This document shows positions 55,630 through 63,484 of a stretch of 64,000 bases of DNA, piece by piece (position 1 is the stretch's first letter; each line of letters starts with the position of its first letter). The DNA is from Bacillota bacterium. Lineage in GTDB: Bacteria; Bacillota; Clostridia; Lachnospirales; Lachnospiraceae. The position numbers and the translations under genes were made by a program. Below the pieces are notes generated by a model. The model did no database searches and was not told the origin of the DNA. It saw only the letters and a list, made by a program, of their open reading frames with translations. The DNA lies in assembly GCA_023387655.1 (NCBI GenBank), contig JAEWHR010000060.1, positions 1 to 64,000 of the forward strand, given 5' to 3'.

Positions 55630-55642
55630 TAACTTAAAGTTA
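55630..55642 (-). promoter_or_regulatory. Palindrome beside the ABC exporter -10 box
   Basis: TAACTT-A-AAGTTA, a perfect 13-bp palindrome, directly upstream of a TATAAT at 55623-55628 (minus strand). It fills the spacer where a regulator could act. The -35 is not clear. Confidence 0.4.
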
Positions 55643-55775
55643 AAATGAAATGTACAATTTTATTGTTTTCATGTACATTCTTTATATTACGAAAATACAC
55701 GAAACTCTACACTGGTACTTTAGCATATTGCATTTCATTTGTAAACGAATATTGTGGTAATATTTACATGTTTTA

Positions 55776-55804
55776 TTGACATGTTTACATATTTGTGATA
55801 ATAT
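55776..55804 (+). promoter_or_regulatory. Sigma-A promoter of the ABC-2 operon
   Basis: TTGACA, 17 nt, TAATAT. ACATGT occurs on both sides of the -35. The leader is about 130 nt and contains an inverted repeat of TTTTCTTGG and CCAAGAAAA (55863-55887). Confidence 0.75.
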
Positions 55805-55939
55805 GTAATTTCCTGCATAAATACACTAGTATGTATATTTGCAGAAGAATTTCATACCACGGAATTTTCTTGGCAAAATCCAAGAAAAGTCAGCCGCTTG
55901 GCAAGATATTTTATAATATTACTACCAGGAGGAATAAAC

Positions 55940-56737
55940 ATGATTGAAGTGGAACACATTTCTAAAACCTTTCGAGTGAGCAGAAGAAATTCTGGATTTA
56001 AAGAGGCAGCAAAAGCGCTGTTTCATCGTGAATACGAAGAACTTAAGGCACTCGATGACATCTCTTTTACGATAGCTGATGGCGAGATGGTTGGCTATAT
56101 CGGTCCCAATGGTGCAGGGAAAAGCAGCACGATCAAAATTTTAAGTGGTATCTTATATCCGGATTCCGGTACCTGTCTAGTGAATGGAAGAATTCCTTGG
56201 AAAGAACGAAAGGCTCATGTGAAAGATATCGGTGTCGTATTTGGGCAGCGTTCACAGTTATGGTGGGATGTTCCTGTCATTGATTCTTTTGAACTTTTAA
56301 AAGATATTTATGATATTCCTTTGACTACCTATCGGAATAACTTAGAGGAACTGATTGCACTTCTTAATTTATCTCAAATTATTAAAACCCCAACAAGACA
56401 ATTATCACTAGGGCAGCGGATGCGTTGTGAGATAGCAGCCTCTCTTCTTCATGAACCCAAAATATTATTTTTGGATGAGCCAACGATTGGGCTAGATGCA
56501 ATCTCGAAACTAGCGGTACGTGATTTTATTCGCAAGCGAAATGAAACTCATAAAACAACGGTTATTTTAACGACACACGATATGCAAGATATTGAAGCAT
56601 TATCAAAACGAATTATTCTGATTGGAAAAGGTAGACTCTTAATGGATGGAACGTTAGAAGAGTTAAAAGCTGTGAAAGCAGAGGATTCCATTGATGAGGT
56701 AATTGCTTCTATGTATCGAAAATATGACATCGCATAA
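55940..56737 (+). CDS. ABC transporter ATP-binding protein (ABC-2 exporter)
   Basis: 265 aa. Walker A GPNGAGKSS, signature LSLGQ, Walker B LFLDEPTIGLD, H-loop TTHDMQD. Sequence pieces such as VFGQRSQLWWDVPVIDSF are typical of ATPases paired with DUF990-type permeases, as in viologen or daunorubicin-type exporters. Start is ATG 55940 after AGGAGG; the frame to 55898 lies over that site. First of three genes. Confidence 0.92.
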   Translation: MIEVEHISKTFRVSRRNSGFKEAAKALFHREYEELKALDDISFTIADGEMVGYIGPNGAGKSSTIKILSGILYPDSGTCLVNGRIPWKERKAHVKDIGVVFGQRSQLWWDVPVIDSFELLKDIYDIPLTTYRNNLEELIALLNLSQIIKTPTRQLSLGQRMRCEIAASLLHEPKILFLDEPTIGLDAISKLAVRDFIRKRNETHKTTVILTTHDMQDIEALSKRIILIGKGRLLMDGTLEELKAVKAEDSIDEVIASMYRKYDIA

Positions 56738-56771
56738 AGAAAAAAAGTAAAAATCAATTATGGAGGAAGAT

Positions 56772-57575
56772 ATGAAAAAATATGTTTCTTTTTTTCGCAT
56801 GCGGTTTTCTACGGGATTACAATATCGTCAGGCAGCCATTGCGGGAATGTCAACCCAATTTGTATGGGGAGCTATGGAGATATTATTATTTAAAGCGTTT
56901 TATGAGGCAGATCCATCTGCTTTCCCAATGGAATTTACTGCACTTACATCGTACATTTGGCTGCAACAGGCGTTTTTAGCGCTTTATATGATGTGGTTTT
57001 TAGAACGGGAAATTTTTGATTCCATTACCAGTGGAGGAATAGCATATGAATTATGCAGACCGCTTGATTTATACTCCATGTGGTTTGCTAGAAATATTGC
57101 AAATCGTATGTCAAAGGCTGTATTACGATGTATTCCTTTATTACTACTTGCAACATTATTACCAAAACCATATGGTATACGGCCTCCAAAAAGTCTTCTA
57201 ACATTTCTTATCTTTTTGTTTTCTATGGGACTAGCATTACTTGTCACAGTTGCTTTTAGTATGATTTTATATCTCTTATGTTTTTATACAATCTCACCTC
57301 TTGGAATACGAATGGTCGCATTCTCATTGGTGGAATTCTTTTCAGGAGCGGTCATACCACTTCCGTTTCTACCAGATGGAATAAGAAAAGTGTGTGAATT
57401 GTTACCATTTGCTTCGATGCAAAATGTTCCGTTTCGTATTTATAGCGGAGATCTTTCTGGAATTGAGGGATATGGAGCCATCTTCTTACAGCTTTTTTGG
57501 GTAGTTGCTTTAATTTCCTTTGGTAAATACCTTTTGAAAAAAGCACTGGTTAAAGTGGTTGTACAAGGAGGTTAG
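56772..57575 (+). CDS. ABC-2 type permease (first)
   Basis: 268 aa, six predicted membrane segments. YISxW-like pieces LTSYIWLQQAFLALYM and GGIAYELCRPLDLYSMWFARNIANR are typical of the DUF990/ABC-2 permease group. Start is ATG 56772 after GGAGG; the ATG at 56760 contains that site. It forms a transporter with the preceding ATPase and the next permease. Substrate unknown. Confidence 0.85.
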   Translation: MKKYVSFFRMRFSTGLQYRQAAIAGMSTQFVWGAMEILLFKAFYEADPSAFPMEFTALTSYIWLQQAFLALYMMWFLEREIFDSITSGGIAYELCRPLDLYSMWFARNIANRMSKAVLRCIPLLLLATLLPKPYGIRPPKSLLTFLIFLFSMGLALLVTVAFSMILYLLCFYTISPLGIRMVAFSLVEFFSGAVIPLPFLPDGIRKVCELLPFASMQNVPFRIYSGDLSGIEGYGAIFLQLFWVVALISFGKYLLKKALVKVVVQGG

Positions 57576-57650
57576 GGTTTTCTGATAGGATAGGAAGTAG
57601 GTATTCACATGGGAAGTATTAGACATTTGATTCAGGATAGGGGATAAAAG

Positions 57651-58427
57651 ATGAAACTTTATAAAAAATATTTTGGTATTCATTTTCGAAGTGCGATGCA
57701 GTATAAAGTATCGTTTTTACTAACAACGATTGGACAGTTTTTGGTATCGTTTAATATATTTTTAGGAATCTATTTTTTATTTGCGAGATTTTCTTCGGTA
57801 AAAGGATATACTTATCAAGAGATAATGCTTTGTTTTGCTGTAAATATTATGGCTTATTCTTTGGCGGAAATGTTTGCAAGAGGATTTGATACATTCCCTT
57901 CCATGATAAATAATGGGGAATTTGACCGCGTATTAGTCCGCCCAAAAGGAATTCTTCTACAGATTTTATGTAGCAAAATTGAATTTACTAGGATTGGTCG
58001 TATGATTCAGGCTATCGTAATGTTTGTTTATGGTGTGAATACGAGTGGTGTTCTCTGGAGTGTGGATAAGATAACAACAGTATGTACAATGTTGATTGGA
58101 GGAACTGCGCTTTACAGTGCATTATTTCTTTTATATGCCGCAGTAAGTTTTTTTACGATAGAGGGGATTGAAGTAATGAATATTGTCACAGATGGAGCAA
58201 GAGAATATGGAAAATATCCATTTGATACGTATGGGAAAACCGTATTAAAAATTGTTACTTACGTTGTTCCATTTGCGCTATTTCAGTATTATCCTTTTTT
58301 GTATTTATTAGGTAGAAATACAAATCCAGTGCTTATCATTCTGCCACTAGCTTCTGCATTTTTTTATCTGCCATGTTATCTTTTTTTTCAAATTGGATTA
58401 AAACATTATAAATCGACAGGATCTTAA
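57651..58427 (+). CDS. ABC-2 type permease (second)
   Basis: 258 aa, six predicted membrane segments. NGEFDRVLVRPKGILLQILCSKIEFTRIGR is the diagnostic cytoplasmic loop of the DUF990 group. Ends with a short Ser/Thr tail. 75 nt after the first permease; AGGGGAT precedes the ATG. Heterodimeric permease pair is likely. Confidence 0.85.
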   Translation: MKLYKKYFGIHFRSAMQYKVSFLLTTIGQFLVSFNIFLGIYFLFARFSSVKGYTYQEIMLCFAVNIMAYSLAEMFARGFDTFPSMINNGEFDRVLVRPKGILLQILCSKIEFTRIGRMIQAIVMFVYGVNTSGVLWSVDKITTVCTMLIGGTALYSALFLLYAAVSFFTIEGIEVMNIVTDGAREYGKYPFDTYGKTVLKIVTYVVPFALFQYYPFLYLLGRNTNPVLIILPLASAFFYLPCYLFFQIGLKHYKSTGS

Positions 58428-58457
58428 GGAAACTACTGACTTGTGGCTGTCGTTTAT

Positions 58458-58486
58458 GTATAAAAAGTACCTCTTAGGACAGAATA
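58458..58486 (+). promoter_or_regulatory. Sigma-F-like promoter of the SpoIIQ-like gene
   Basis: GTATA, 14 nt, GGACAGAATA. The -10 fits the sigma-F pattern GGnnAnAnTR at every fixed position, and the -35 fits GYATA; the spacer is one base short of the Bacillus norm. Confidence 0.55.
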
Positions 58487-58536
58487 TACTTGAGGCATAC
58501 GAAATGCTTATCATATTCTAACCTAGAAAGGTAGGG

Positions 58537-59394
58537 GTGCAAACAGTGAAGAAACAAAAGTTAAGTGAAACGGCAAAAAAGAAAGTAGTGTATGCAACGC
58601 TATTGGTGGGAGTATTTGTTGTTGTCGCAGTTGCCCTAGTAACTATGACAGCAAAAACAGGAGAGCAAAAAAATAATAATTTGATAGGTCTTGACGATCC
58701 TGAAAATCAAATCGCTGACATCGATAAGAACAATGCAAGTATATTGGATGGCACATATACAGGAGATCAGCAAGAAGACGCGAAAAACCCTTCTGACTCT
58801 TTGGTTGCAACACAGCCAGATAAGACACCAGAGAACATTGCAGAAGATACTGTAGTAGGTACTGAACAGAATGATAATACTGCGCAGATAAGTACAACCC
58901 CTCAGGACACTGCCAAGGACAAAACCCCAGTTGATACAAAACAAGTAATGCAAAATACAGCAGAGAACTTAAAGTTTGATAAGGCCCAAGGCCTAGAAAA
59001 ACCACTGGAGGGAAATGTAATCCTTCCATATAGTGTCGACAAAACTATATTCCATGCAACCTTAAAACAATACAAGACAAATCCTGCAATCCTTATTCAA
59101 GGTGAAGTAGGAGTACCTGTTAAGGCAGCAGCAAAGGGTATTATTACTAATATTGAAGATGCAGCGTATACAGGAATTACTGTAACAATGGATATCGGAA
59201 GCGGATATAAGCTTGTTTATGGTCAATTAGAAAAAAATGATCTTAAGGTTGGCGACGTAGTGGAAGCTGGAAAAGTGTTTGCGAAGCTTGCAAAGGTAAG
59301 TAAATTCTATTCAGTAGAGGGTGAAAACTTATACTTCCAAGTATTAGAGGGAGAAAGTAGCTTAGACCCAATGAGCCTATTCAAAGAAGAATAA
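58537..59394 (+). CDS. spoIIQ: SpoIIQ-like forespore protein (degenerate LytM/M23)
   Basis: 285 aa. One membrane segment (about residues 17-40), a disordered Gln/Thr/Asp-rich stalk, then an M23/LytM-type domain: NVILPYSVDKTIFHATLKQY, GVPVKAAAKGIITNI, GSGYKLVYGQL. The zinc ligands of active M23 enzymes are missing (IGSGY where HG is usual, LYFQV for HxH). In Bacillus, SpoIIQ is likewise inactive and pairs with SpoIIIAH. Start is GTG at 58537 or 58546; both have a fair site. The sigma-F-like promoter supports the call. Confidence 0.72.
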   Translation: MQTVKKQKLSETAKKKVVYATLLVGVFVVVAVALVTMTAKTGEQKNNNLIGLDDPENQIADIDKNNASILDGTYTGDQQEDAKNPSDSLVATQPDKTPENIAEDTVVGTEQNDNTAQISTTPQDTAKDKTPVDTKQVMQNTAENLKFDKAQGLEKPLEGNVILPYSVDKTIFHATLKQYKTNPAILIQGEVGVPVKAAAKGIITNIEDAAYTGITVTMDIGSGYKLVYGQLEKNDLKVGDVVEAGKVFAKLAKVSKFYSVEGENLYFQVLEGESSLDPMSLFKEE

Positions 59395-59465
59395 GTAACG
59401 AGTGCTGTTTGTAAATCGTGAGGAAAGAAATAAGTTTGTGAGTAAAGTAGTTTTTTAGTGAAAGT

Positions 59466-59517
59466 AAACACTTGATTGGATAGTGTGTGGAAGTCTATCC
59501 AACCAAGTGTTTTTTGA
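59466..59517 (+). terminator. Terminator after the SpoIIQ-like gene
   Basis: AAACACTTG and GGATAG pair with CTATCC and CAAGTGTTT, followed by a T tract. Confidence 0.85.
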
Positions 59518-59594
59518 TTTTAATAAGGTTTATAGATAAGAGCAATAATTTTGCTACTTCTGCATATAATATGTAATGGAAGGTGGTATACGAG

Positions 59595-59783
59595 TGGTAC
59601 ATATCTACAAAAATTAGCAACCGATCTCTTCCTACGTTCTTTTTTCATGCGGCATAACAACAGCAAAAGGTTATTGTAGTCAAGATGCTGTGGATGTCAG
59701 TAGATTTCGATCTATTGGATATGCGTGGAGGTCCCCCTCCCGGATTACCACTTATTAAAAAACCACTATGTTCGGTTGCTTGA
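59595..59783 (+). pseudogene. Possible decayed coding fragment
   Basis: One frame reads through 63 codons with a single TAA. The part after it reads KVIVVKMLWMSVDFDLLDM and then RGGPPPGLPLIKKPL to a stop. Base content is less AT-rich than its neighbours and no start or ribosome site fits. I do not recognise a family. It may be a remnant of a mobile element or chance. Confidence 0.25.
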
Positions 59784-59791
59784 CATAGATC

Positions 59792-59850
59792 AAAGGGTGC
59801 TGCCCAGATAATCTGTAATTACAGGTTGTTTGGGCAGCACCCTTATTTAT
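59792..59850 (-). terminator. GC-rich terminator after the hemolysin III gene
   Basis: AGGGTGCTGCCCA pairs perfectly with TGGGCAGCACCCT around 24 nt. A and T runs are short, but the stem is very strong. It also shields the gene from rightward transcripts. Confidence 0.75.
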
Positions 59851-59851
59851 A

Positions 59852-60529
59852 TTATACTAAATAATACATCAGGATATAGTGACAAAGCGTACCTCCGATA
59901 CAAAATAGATGGAAAATTTCATGGGAACCAAAATTTTTATGTTTTCCATTAAAAATAGGTACTTTTAGTGCATAGATAACTCCGCCTATCGTATAGATAA
60001 TTCCACCAGCTAAAAGCCATAGGAAGGCAGGTCTTGTTAAAGAATTTATTAATTGTGTGAAGGAGAAAATACAACTCCAACCCATCGCGATGTAAATCGT
60101 AGCATTTACCCACTTTGGACAGTGAATAAAGAAAAGTGCTTGAAAGATTCCAAGGAGTGCAAGTAACCATATTACGAGGAAAAGAACAAGTCCTGTTGTA
60201 TTTCCAAGTGCAATTAAACAAATTGGAGAATAAGAACCAGCGATTAAAACATAAATCATCATATGGTCAATTTTCTTTAATTTTGTATTGACTTCTACAG
60301 AGATATCAAAAGAGTGATAAATAGTACTAGCACTATATAATAAAACAACACCTAACATAAATAAAATCATAGATAAAAACGGAACATGTCCTGGCATATG
60401 GTACGCTCTTATTAAAAGTGGAGGCGCGGCAATTAAAGCAAGGATAGTAAAGATAAGGTGCGAAATAGCACTTCCAGGATCTTTTAGTTTGAATTTGGTT
60501 GTAGTTTGTCTTTTCATTTCCATTAGCAT
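59852..60529 (-). CDS. Hemolysin III / PAQR-family membrane protein
   Basis: About 225 aa with seven predicted membrane segments. Family motifs: GSAISHLIFT near the N-terminus, LYSASTIYHSF, KKIDHMMIYVLIAGSYSPI and GSHEIFHLFCIGGTLCHY, which carry the conserved His/Ser/Asp metal ligands. Bacterial members (TrhA/YqfA) affect membrane fluidity. Start is ATG 60529 after AAGAAGG; a TTG two codons earlier is possible. Confidence 0.9.
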   Translation of the reverse strand: MLMEMKRQTTTKFKLKDPGSAISHLIFTILALIAAPPLLIRAYHMPGHVPFLSMILFMLGVVLLYSASTIYHSFDISVEVNTKLKKIDHMMIYVLIAGSYSPICLIALGNTTGLVLFLVIWLLALLGIFQALFFIHCPKWVNATIYIAMGWSCIFSFTQLINSLTRPAFLWLLAGGIIYTIGGVIYALKVPIFNGKHKNFGSHEIFHLFCIGGTLCHYILMYYLV

Positions 60530-60781
60530 AATCAACCTTCTTTCTTTTTGTTTCTAGTGTTTTGATGTTTGTTCTAGTGTCATAATGTTCGTTTCAGGGT
60601 GATGTTTGTTTTTTAGTGCCAATATCATCCATAGCAATAAGTAACATATCTGATAGCTACCGATAATAGTATATGTAGTAATGAATACTATATACTAGGT
60701 ATGATAATACTACATACAAAAAGAAAATGCAATACTTTTTGTATCGTTACTTAATAACAAATTAACAAAGTAGAAGTATCC

Positions 60782-60810
60782 TTGCTGATGGAAAAATCGT
60801 ATGTTATAAT
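60782..60810 (+). promoter_or_regulatory. Sigma-A promoter of the DUF951 gene
   Basis: TTGCTG, 17 nt, TATAAT. Transcription should begin near 60817. The stretch 60530-60781 between the divergent genes shows nothing I can name. Confidence 0.7.
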
Positions 60811-60815
60811 AGGTT

Positions 60816-60870
60816 TAATTTTCACATAGTGCTTTAGGTGAAAATTGAAGCGTAATTTTCACTTTTTATT
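60816..60870 (+). promoter_or_regulatory. Attenuator-like leader with competing hairpins
   Basis: Segment 1 AATTTTCAC (60817-60825), segment 2 GTGAAAATT (60838-60846), segment 3 AATTTTCAC (60854-60862). Segments 2 and 3 form a terminator hairpin (7-nt loop) followed by TTTTTATTT. Segment 1 is identical to 3 and can pair with 2 instead. This is a compact terminator/antiterminator layout. Confidence 0.6.
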
Positions 60871-60950
60871 TAGGTTAATCTTGTATCTGAAAGTAGATGT
60901 AGGATGAAATGGGTGTTAGTAAGTAGAATAAGGAGTTAAGGTGATTAGCG

Positions 60951-61145
60951 ATGGATTTAAAAATTGGTGACAGTATTAAGATGAAAAAGCCACATCCTTG
61001 CGGAAGTAATGAATGGGAAATTCTACGAGTTGGTATTGATTTTCGTTTAAAATGTAAAGGTTGCGGACATCAGGTGATGCTTCCAAGAAAGCAAGTAGAA
61101 AAGGGAATACGTCAAGTAATACCTTTGGATAAAACAGATAAATAG
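60951..61145 (+). CDS. DUF951 protein
   Basis: 64 aa. Family pattern visible: GDSIKMKKPHPCGSNEWEI, then RLKCKGCGHQVMLPR. The three cysteines and the fold suggest a small RNA- or DNA-binding zinc-ribbon-like protein. In Firmicutes it is often near parB or rpsF; function unknown. The ATG follows AAGGTGAT. Confidence 0.88.
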   Translation: MDLKIGDSIKMKKPHPCGSNEWEILRVGIDFRLKCKGCGHQVMLPRKQVEKGIRQVIPLDKTDK

Positions 61146-61177
61146 AAACAAAGATAAATAGAATTTTATAGTGGGGA

Positions 61178-61223
61178 AATGCATCTTGTGTGGTTGTAAA
61201 GCCATTTCAAGGTGCTTTTTTTA
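61178..61223 (+). terminator. Terminator hairpin, dispersed family copy C
   Basis: AATGCATCTTG pairs with CAAGGTGC and following T (G-U pairs), with AAAGCCATTT in the loop and a run of seven T. Related to copies at 7192 and 23246. Confidence 0.75.
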
Positions 61224-61227
61224 ATTA

Positions 61228-61345
61228 ATTAGGAAATTACTCCGCGAGTGATCTCCTATTAATTAAAAAACACTCCGAGGGATGCACACTCCGCTGACGC
61301 TTCGGCGCGACAAAGTGGCATCGCCCTGAATTTGTTGATTCTCGG
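61228..61345. repeat. GC-rich structured non-coding element
   Basis: GGAAATTACTC and GAGTGATCTCC flank CGC as an imperfect palindrome (61230-61255). Then CTCCGAG (about 61275) pairs with CTCGGAG (about 61340) and encloses GGATGC with GCATCGCC and GACGCTTCGGCGC. It stands out in base content from the AT-rich surroundings. No coding frame. The remaining part of 61346-61569 has nothing that I can name. Confidence 0.5.
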
Positions 61346-61569
61346 AGCTTAAAGTAGCGAAGCCATTTTGTTCTGCTATAAAACAATCTCACTGTGTACA
61401 ATACGATTACAGATATCTATTAAATATCTCTTTCCTGTTCACAAAAAAAACACAATTTTTCCTACGATTCTTCACAATCAATTGTTACGATTTATTTGTA
61501 TCATTTGTAATAATGGGTCGGTATAGAATTAGGGAGTTTGATGGTTTTGATCAGAAGGAGGAGAAGAAG

Positions 61570-62622
61570 TTGATTGAAGTAAAAGGTTTGGTGAAGAAGT
61601 ATGGAAATCATTTGGCTGTTGATCACCTTAGCTTCACGGTAGAACGGGGACAGATACTGGGTTTTTTAGGCCCAAATGGCGCTGGTAAGTCTACCACAAT
61701 GAATATGATCACAGGCTACATATCAGCCACAGAAGGAACGGTAATTATCAATGGACATGATATGTATGAAGAACCGGAAGAAGCAAAAAAAAGCATTGGT
61801 TATCTACCGGAACAACCACCAGTATATCCTGATATGACAGTGCGTGAATATCTGGATTTTGTAGCAGAACTTAAGAAGGTACCAAAGACACAGAGAAAAT
61901 CAATGATCGAGGAAATTGTGGACCGTGTTAGGCTTAAAGAAGTTGAACACCGTCTTATTAAGCATCTTTCCAAAGGGTATCGTCAAAGAGTAGGATTTGC
62001 ACAGGCAATTATTGGTTATCCGGAAGTGATTATCTTAGATGAACCTACCGTTGGATTAGATCCTATGCAAATTATTGAAATACGAGACTTAATTCGTGAT
62101 CTTGCGAAGCAGCATACAATTATTTTAAGTTCTCATATCCTTTCAGAGATTAGTGCGGTATGCGATACGATTATGATTATAAATCGAGGAAAGCTTATCG
62201 TAAGTGATACTCCGGAGATGTTAGCAAAGCATCAGCAAGGTACAAATAATTTAACTCTCTCTATAAAAGGAGATGAACATACAGTAGAAGAAGCACTTAG
62301 TGAATTAGAAGGAATCGAAAAATTAGAAGTTAAGAAAAATGAAGAGACACATCTAATCGAGGTATCCATTCATCAAAAACTTGATATGGATATTCGTGAA
62401 GATGTCTTTTATGCCCTTGCAAAACATAGGTGTCCAATCTTTGCAATGCATACTACATCAGTTACTCTTGAAGATATCTTCCTAGAATTAACAAAGAATG
62501 AGGAATTAAAAGAGGAAGGTAAAGAGGAAGATAATGAGCAAGAGATTAACCCCCATGACAAGAACGATATTTTAATAGAAGAGAATGGAGAGGAGGATTT
62601 AAAAGATGATAGCAATTTATAA
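61570..62622 (+). CDS. Gld-type ABC transporter ATP-binding protein
   Basis: About 350 aa. Walker A GPNGAGKST, signature LSKGYRQR, Walker B VIILDEPTVGLD, H-loop SSHILSE. After residue 215 there is a DUF4162-like regulatory part, then an acidic low-complexity tail (about 35 residues). Start is TTG 61570, 8 nt after AAGGAGG; the frame to 61513 is not supported. The next gene starts 17 bp before its stop. Resembles GldA of the gliding-motility ABC system, but in Firmicutes the role is unknown. Confidence 0.9.
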   Translation: MIEVKGLVKKYGNHLAVDHLSFTVERGQILGFLGPNGAGKSTTMNMITGYISATEGTVIINGHDMYEEPEEAKKSIGYLPEQPPVYPDMTVREYLDFVAELKKVPKTQRKSMIEEIVDRVRLKEVEHRLIKHLSKGYRQRVGFAQAIIGYPEVIILDEPTVGLDPMQIIEIRDLIRDLAKQHTIILSSHILSEISAVCDTIMIINRGKLIVSDTPEMLAKHQQGTNNLTLSIKGDEHTVEEALSELEGIEKLEVKKNEETHLIEVSIHQKLDMDIREDVFYALAKHRCPIFAMHTTSVTLEDIFLELTKNEELKEEGKEEDNEQEINPHDKNDILIEENGEEDLKDDSNL

Positions 62623-63469
62623 AAAAGAGCTCAGAGCTTATTTTAATTCCATTATTGGCTATTTATTTATTGCATTCTTTCTGTTCTTTATCGGACTATA
62701 TTTTTATATAAATAATGTCTACTCTGGATATGCAAATTTTTCATATTCACTATATGGGATACGTTATTTCTTTACACTTTTAATTCCGATGATTACGATG
62801 AGGATCATGGCAGAAGAAAATCGTCAGAAAACAGATCAGCTCTTATTAACTTCACCAATATCCATAGAGAAAATCATATTCGGGAAATATGCTGCGGTAT
62901 TGACGATATTTGCAATTGTTATGCTTATCTCAGGTGTATATCCAATCGTACTTAGCAAGTATGGAGATGTAAACTTAATTTCTTCCTATGCAGCGATACT
63001 TGCCTTCTTTTTAATGGGTGCAGCTTACCTTGCTATTGGATTATTTATCTCAGCAATGACGGAAAGCCAAGCCCTTGCAGCAATTATTACCTTTGCGGTG
63101 GTATTAATTACAACTCTTAGCTCAATGCTTGGGCAAGTACTTCCATCCGATAATTTTACAGCAGTAAAAGTATTTCTGCTTCTTATTTTACTACTTGCAA
63201 TTATTACGTATGTGATTATGCATAACTTAACTTTTACAATCTTGGTTGGTTTGGTTGGCGGAGGAATTGTTTGTGGACTCTATCTGATAAAGCCAAGTGT
63301 TTATGATGGATCCGTGGTAAAATTCTTTGACTGGCTAACGATAAGCACAAGATTTGATAGTTTTGTTTATGAAATATTTGATTTGTCATCCATCGTTTAT
63401 TATGTTAGTGTGATTGGCTTCTTTGTATTCTTAACAATTCAGGTATTGAAAAAGAGAAGATGGAGCTAG
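62606..63469 (+). CDS. Gld-type ABC-2 permease (GldF-like)
   Basis: 287 aa, six or seven membrane segments. IYKKELRAYFNSIIGYLFIAFFL and RIMAEENRQKTDQLLLTSPISIEKIIFGKY are hallmarks of the ABC-2 permease called GldF/CcmB-like in annotation. ATG 62606 follows GAGGAGG and overlaps the ATPase gene, so it is translationally coupled to it. Confidence 0.9.
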   Translation: MIAIYKKELRAYFNSIIGYLFIAFFLFFIGLYFYINNVYSGYANFSYSLYGIRYFFTLLIPMITMRIMAEENRQKTDQLLLTSPISIEKIIFGKYAAVLTIFAIVMLISGVYPIVLSKYGDVNLISSYAAILAFFLMGAAYLAIGLFISAMTESQALAAIITFAVVLITTLSSMLGQVLPSDNFTAVKVFLLLILLLAIITYVIMHNLTFTILVGLVGGGIVCGLYLIKPSVYDGSVVKFFDWLTISTRFDSFVYEIFDLSSIVYYVSVIGFFVFLTIQVLKKRRWS

Positions 63470-63484
63470 GAGGGAGGTAATGTC

